A stretch of 64,000 nucleotides of DNA, taken from assembly GCA_009829735.1 (NCBI GenBank), contig CM020618.1, positions 9,453,119-9,517,118 on the forward strand, written 5' to 3'. The DNA is from Pyropia yezoensis. Lineage: Eukaryota > Rhodophyta > Bangiophyceae > Bangiales > Bangiaceae. The translations under genes were made by a program, and so were the position numbers. Shown piece after piece: positions 61,101-64,000 of this stretch. Under the pieces are notes generated by a model. It did no database searches. It had not been told where the DNA came from and saw only the letters and a program-made list of their open reading frames with translations. Each line of letters opens with the position of its first letter. Position 1 is the first letter of the stretch.

Positions 61101-61583
61101 TTTGACAAAAAGGTGCGCAATGCTAAACATGTCCCCGAGCAGGGTGACTGGGTGCTGGTACACTCGCACACCCCAACTGGGGGTAAGCTGGTATTCCAGA
61201 CGAAGGGACCGTACCAGGTCCTTCGTACTGATGGGCGGCGCTTCACCATCGAAAGTGACGATGGGGTCCGCACAGTGAACGGACAGGACGTGGTCAAAGT
61301 TGCACCACCGCCTGCAGGCGACCCAGCTTGGGCGCGTGCGTTGGAAGCGTGGCGCCTCCCCTCACTGCCTGCGGCCAAACAGGGCCCGCAGGAGTACGTG
61401 TTCGATAAGTTCATCGACCACGGATGGGATGAAGACACTGACCGCCTCATGTTGAGGGTGCGTTGGTTTGGCTACAAAGCCAAGGATGATACGTGGGAGT
61501 ATGTGGAGGACCTTCCCGCTGAGAAGGTCCGGGCGTACTGTGCCCGGAATGAGATAGACCCTAACAGCCCTCCCTCAACGTGA
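58098..61583 (+). CDS. pol: pol polyprotein of element G (truncated protease, RT, RNase H, integrase, chromodomain), 1161 aa
   Basis: Open throughout. Protease: [14 protein letters not shown] (about residue 80), then an in-frame deletion of about 166 residues after GAVTLP (nt 58476) removes the rest of retropepsin, including the LLG motif, and the linker. [11 protein letters not shown] (58870), CNAGYWQIP, YLDDIIVFS (59168). RNase H: DVDASYDQLGC (59620), TELEGLAVVRAV, CDHRALQFIF. Integrase: zinc module H-x4-H...C-x2-C (60280-60420), MDILGPLP (60490), SDNGPQFAS (60670), PQTNGQVERFN (60770). Chromodomain: EYVFDKFIDHGWDEDTDRLMLRVRWFGYKAKDDTWEYVEDL (61393-61515), which would bind modified histones and steer integration. 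The polymerase and integrase may be intact, but polyprotein processing cannot be normal. Confidence 0.92.
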   Translation: MTVGAGRPKLTTAASAKWARRTNQPCRILRRPKGVRPPRVGLPKNVNPRRVIAVLTGENFQVAGRVQLAPGRACCARIVLDTGSGASLIRKSLLPKEVKLQRWRSKADHMIDINGGVLPIVGAVTLPVVAVTLNAGASSDPKSGKEKHQAKSAASPRPHVNMGGVPPRLRVQVERLLDQYHKLWDGQLGLMRATQHRIELKPGAPPIRQQPYRGGPRSRALVQEQVARMEALDVIEASNAEWASPVVIVPKVDGTPRFCIDYRKLNESTVKDSYPLPRMDDCLDSLGEANVFSTLDCNAGYWQIPIAPEDRHKTTFTCHCGTYQCKRLPFGLCNAPATFQRAMDMILAGVRWQICLVYLDDIIVFSRSPEEHIGHLGQVFKLLADAGVSLKASKCHLFTQEVEYLGHVVRPGRLSVNEKNLRAIRKAQYPRTQTQMRSFLGMCNVYRRFTKGFAKVAKPLNELVSSTLPKNLPPQSRVEQESFETLRDLLLKPPILAIPRLGGHYILDVDASYDQLGCVLLQQQPDKEYLPVGYFSKGLNSAEKNYGVTELEGLAVVRAVTSLRHYLEGEKFLIRCDHRALQFIFKTDCTNTRLNRWRVRPAPFNFDIEYRPGRQHALADGLSRVPTEGLDTNPVDEDIPIVGVVTRSGQALNPEAPGNKKYLPLSLDEVVKAQAEDPFCKSQRDILDTVVETRFFLGDDGLLMRRGVFQGTEQLVVPASLKDSILEREHNAPTGGHLGSSKLYQTLRTRYYWPSMVVDIYSWVAACTSCAQNRLMERRPTTAMLLFPAKEPFAALAMDILGPLPVTEEGNQYLLVICDRFTKLTRAIPLAEITAMSVVSAFLDHWVAAYGIPDSTLSDNGPQFASVLFQGVLDMLGVKANYATPYHPQTNGQVERFNKTIVRQLRHYVSEHVKTWDQYISILTTAYNSQVHSSTGEVPLAFVTPRRVRSIAVRRSLPTRKDGGSTPTPTESKAEFAARLENLIPKVRAEMDKAQKRYKRTFDKKVRNAKHVPEQGDWVLVHSHTPTGGKLVFQTKGPYQVLRTDGRRFTIESDDGVRTVNGQDVVKVAPPPAGDPAWARALEAWRLPSLPAAKQGPQEYVFDKFIDHGWDEDTDRLMLRVRWFGYKAKDDTWEYVEDLPAEKVRAYCARNEIDPNSPPST

Positions 61584-61694
61584 GGGAAGGCCGAGCAACA
61601 GTGCCAAGAGAGTGCTTCAAGTCGAAGTGGTACGCAGAGTGGCTTTTAACTACAGCCCTAACCCTCACACTCTCACAACAAAGGCAGCTACCAA
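61584..61694. other. spacer between convergent pol and aORF of element G
   Basis: About 110 bp containing the pol-terminal palindrome (CCCTCAACGTGAGGG at 61572-61586) and CTTCAAGTCGAAG (61616-61628). The same spacer is conserved in copies B, C and E. Confidence 0.5.
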
Positions 61695-63809
61695 CTAGGC
61701 ACGCATGCTAGACTCTCCCACTCCACGGCCCTCGCCCTCACGTGGAGGCGAGCGGCGAGACCCACGCCGATAACGGTCTCCACTCGTTGGAGGGGGCGGC
61801 GGCTCCAAGTCGGAACCGTCGCGCCCCTCACGGTCGCGCAAGTGGCGTCGACCGTGGCCACTCTTCTGCCTGGTCTTGCGCGCAAGTTTGCGACGCAGAC
61901 GCTGGACAGACTCCGTCTCCGACGGGGTAGAGGACTCCGAAACGGAGTAAGACAACTCGTCTTCCGATACGGAAGGAGAGCGCCGCGAGTGTCGGCGACG
62001 ACGGCGAGGAGGCGAGTATGCCCGGCTCGCGCGACGTTTGCCACGCCCAAGTGGGGCTGGCTGGGGCATAATAGCCCCAATGCGAGCCAACTCGGCTGTC
62101 ATAAACTCCGCCACCGACTCGCAACTCGCGGTCGCCACTGCAGTACGAACGCGCTCCTCAAGTTGAGGAGTCTCGGAATTCTGTAGGGTTGCGGTCGACG
62201 CGGCCAACCAGGAAATGGTGCGCACCAACGTGGTGATCATTATCTCTGAGGTTAGAGGCGTGGGCGGCAACACCAACTTGGGGTATACCGTCAGGAGGGT
62301 GGCCCCCAAGTTGGGGGACACCGCGGTGGAAGACTCCACGGCCACGCTGATCGGGATGTTCCCGTGAGGTTGGAAAGGAACAAGAGGAAGCGGAGGGGCC
62401 CGCCGAGGTGGCGGTACCCGGGTGTAACTGCGACCCCGACTTGGGGCCCCCGCAGTGGGTTGAGTCATATGGTCATCATAGGACGGCACGGCCATAACTA
62501 TGGGCTTGTCCGGGGGTGGCGCAGTGTGGCGATCCACCCCCGGGGCATACGGGTAGTCCCCGATGCCCAACCCCTCTCGTAGGACCACACGGCCGTCGTG
62601 AAGTTCACGAGCGACCCACACGAACTGGCGAAGTGCGCCATCGTCCTTGGGCCCACGAGTGGGGCGGCGCAACTTGTGCTCAATGCTCTCCTACTCGATA
62701 AACTTATGGAGCCGGAGCATCTCCTCAAGTAGAGTGAGTTGTCCTGATGAGCACCCCTCAGCAACTAGCTGAGGGGTGAGCTGTTCCAAACCTTGGAGGA
62801 GCCGGAGGGGGAGATGCCAGAGCATCCCCCGCCGCTGAACACAGGACACCCAGGTCGACATGACCTCGAGGAGCCACTGGGTGGCCAACATGGCCCACAC
62901 CAGGTGATCAGGGGCAGCCGTCAACATGACGGAGCCGAAGTGGTCAAGCAACCGTGGCAACAACGCCGGGAACCCGTAGGGGACCTCAACTTGAGGCCAC
63001 CACTCGGGCTTCTTCGGATAGTACTGCTCCTTACTGGCAGCAGACTGTTGAGGAAACTCAAGTTGAGCCGAGGTCACCAAGTAGGGACCTCGCCGGAAGT
63101 CTTTCTCCATCCGCACATCAAAGTGATGAGTGTGCGGATCGGCCTCGTGGAGGTGCGGTGGGCGAGTTGCCACAGCGTCCCACGTGAAGGTCGGCAAGTC
63201 GCCGGGACCCGGGATAGTTCCCCCGCGGTCCACCATGGCCTTGGCACGCTGAACGTCCTCAACCTCCTCATCGTCCAGGAAGGCAAACTGGTCCGTCCTG
63301 AAGCCGGCAGGGAACCCGACCCTACGGGGATACTTCTCCCGTAGGCGGTCCCATACCCGGCCCATCGCTGCGCCAAGTCGGCCGCAGCGAAGAACAGTCA
63401 GCCCCTCCTCATAGAGAGGCCAAGCGGGGTAAAACCACCGCCCCAAGGCCTCACGCGGGACAACTTGTCCCGCCTCCGGGGGAGACCCCGCCGTCAACCC
63501 AAAGCCGGGTGACGCGGGAGTCCCGTCCCCCGGAGCGATCGCGGAGCCCCCGCCGGAAGTCCAGGCGGGCGCTGCACCGTAGGAGGTGTCCTCCATACGC
63601 TCGTCGAGAGAGTCCGTCTCCACTCCCGGGGTCGCCATGGCTCTCCCCAAGTTGGGGAGAGACGCTCTGGCTATCGCAGCACGAGACCCACCTCGAGTTG
63701 AGGGGGACTCGGATCGTGGGTATATTGGTGGCCTCCCCAGCGTGGGGCGGCCCAGTGGAAGGTGAAGGGGAGGTGGTGGTGATGGTGAAGTGTGAACTGA
63801 GGAGAGCAA
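61695..63809 (-). pseudogene. antisense ORF (aORF) of element G, single TAG
   Basis: 705-codon frame identical in layout to the intact copy at 14321, interrupted only at 62691-62693 where TGG became TAG (HKFIE-stop-ESIEHK). Leader MLSSVHTSPSPPPP, globular aromatic-rich region, Pro linker, Arg/Ser-rich tail ending GESSMRA. Its ATG lies 167 bp from the 3' LTR and points away from it, so an antisense promoter in or near the 3' LTR would be needed. Alternative start at 63638 (MATPGVETDS). Confidence 0.75.
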
Positions 63810-63963
63810 GCTGCCGAGTGGGCAAGCTTGAGGAGAGGGGCGGTCAACGTGACCGCCTCCACATCCGTGTTACGTACTCGATGGGGGACAGCAAGTCGCG
63901 CCCCCAACGCCGAGACGTGCGTTTACGCACCCCCTCACAGGGCCGACCGGGTCGGTCGGAACT

Positions 63964-63976
63964 GAGGAGAGGGGAG
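63964..63976 (+). promoter_or_regulatory. polypurine tract of element G
   Basis: GAGGAGAGGGGAG immediately upstream of the 3' LTR (TGTGGCAG at 63977). Confidence 0.75.
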
Positions 63977-64000
63977 TGTGGCAGTATTGACCCCAGGTAG
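63977..64000 (+). repeat. 3' LTR of element G, first 24 bases
   Basis: TGTGGCAGTATTGACC continues to the window end; matches the 5' LTR start with one C fewer in the run after TTGA. Confidence 0.9.

Larger units (their letters stand above)
55638..64000 (+). mobile_element. LTR retrotransposon G (family B chromovirus), nearly complete, 3' LTR truncated by window end
   Basis: 5' LTR 55638-56106, primer-binding site, gag, pol, antisense ORF, polypurine tract and 24 bases of the 3' LTR. 8.4 kb, with no nested insertion. The 5 bp before it are TGGCG; the partner duplication would lie outside the window. It is defective: 71-bp deletion in gag, about 498-bp deletion in pol, one stop in the aORF. 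Confidence 0.95.

Overview
The window is eukaryotic nuclear DNA. It combines extreme GC content, G/C homopolymers, trinucleotide runs that encode long Gly/Ala/Pro tracts, few or no introns, and a dense load of LTR retrotransposons. Together with a LIN-9/ALY-type gene, a probably plastid-targeted DEAD-box helicase and a B3GNTL1-type glycosyltransferase, this fits a bangiophyte red alga (Porphyra/Pyropia type). That assignment is inference; no rRNA or organelle marker is present.

Layout. (1) Positions 1-40755 are a tower of nested mobile elements. All LTR elements are Ty3/gypsy and, where the pol end is visible, carry an integrase C-terminal chromodomain (chromoviruses). From oldest to youngest: relic F (37527-40755) received E; E received C in pol; C received D and A, both in its antisense ORF, and a DNA transposon in its pol; A received B in its own antisense ORF. 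Three joints are proved by target-site duplications: A by GCCAC, B by AAGGG, the DNA transposon by CTT. D is flanked by TTTAT, but the two copies are inverted. This, with LTRs in opposite orientation, points to an inversion by recombination between a D LTR and a C LTR. (2) Positions 41400-55637 are a gene island of even higher GC with four host genes: a LIN-9/ALY DIRP protein (+), a B3GNTL1/QTGAL-like glycosyltransferase (-), an RH58-like DEAD-box helicase (+) and a secreted cysteine-rich repeat protein (-). (3) Positions 55638-64000 hold element G, the most complete retrotransposon copy, reaching the first 24 bases of its 3' LTR.

Two retrotransposon families occur. Family B (copies B, C, D, E, G) has 469-bp LTRs (TGTGGCA...TGCCACA). 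Family A (one copy) has 571-bp LTRs. They differ in sequence but share an architecture: the same 18-nt primer-binding site, gag ending in ...GNE with a GGGAAAC slippery heptamer just before the stop, pol in the -1 frame, a chromodomain, and a long open frame on the opposite strand between pol and the 3' LTR (called aORF here). The aORF resembles no protein I recognise, yet is homologous between the two families; it is the best candidate for an undescribed component. Family B is also studded, in LTR, gag, pol and aORF alike, with odd-length palindromes whose core is CAA[C/G]TTG and whose arms vary but stay complementary.

All LTR copies appear defective. Broken frames include premature stops (mostly explained by C-to-T or G-to-A changes), a 71-bp gag deletion and a ~498-bp in-frame pol deletion in G, and a ~1.8-kb pol deletion with a templated filler in B. 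Host gene models are limited by homopolymer uncertainty: the glycosyltransferase and the transposase each need one base in a G run to read through.
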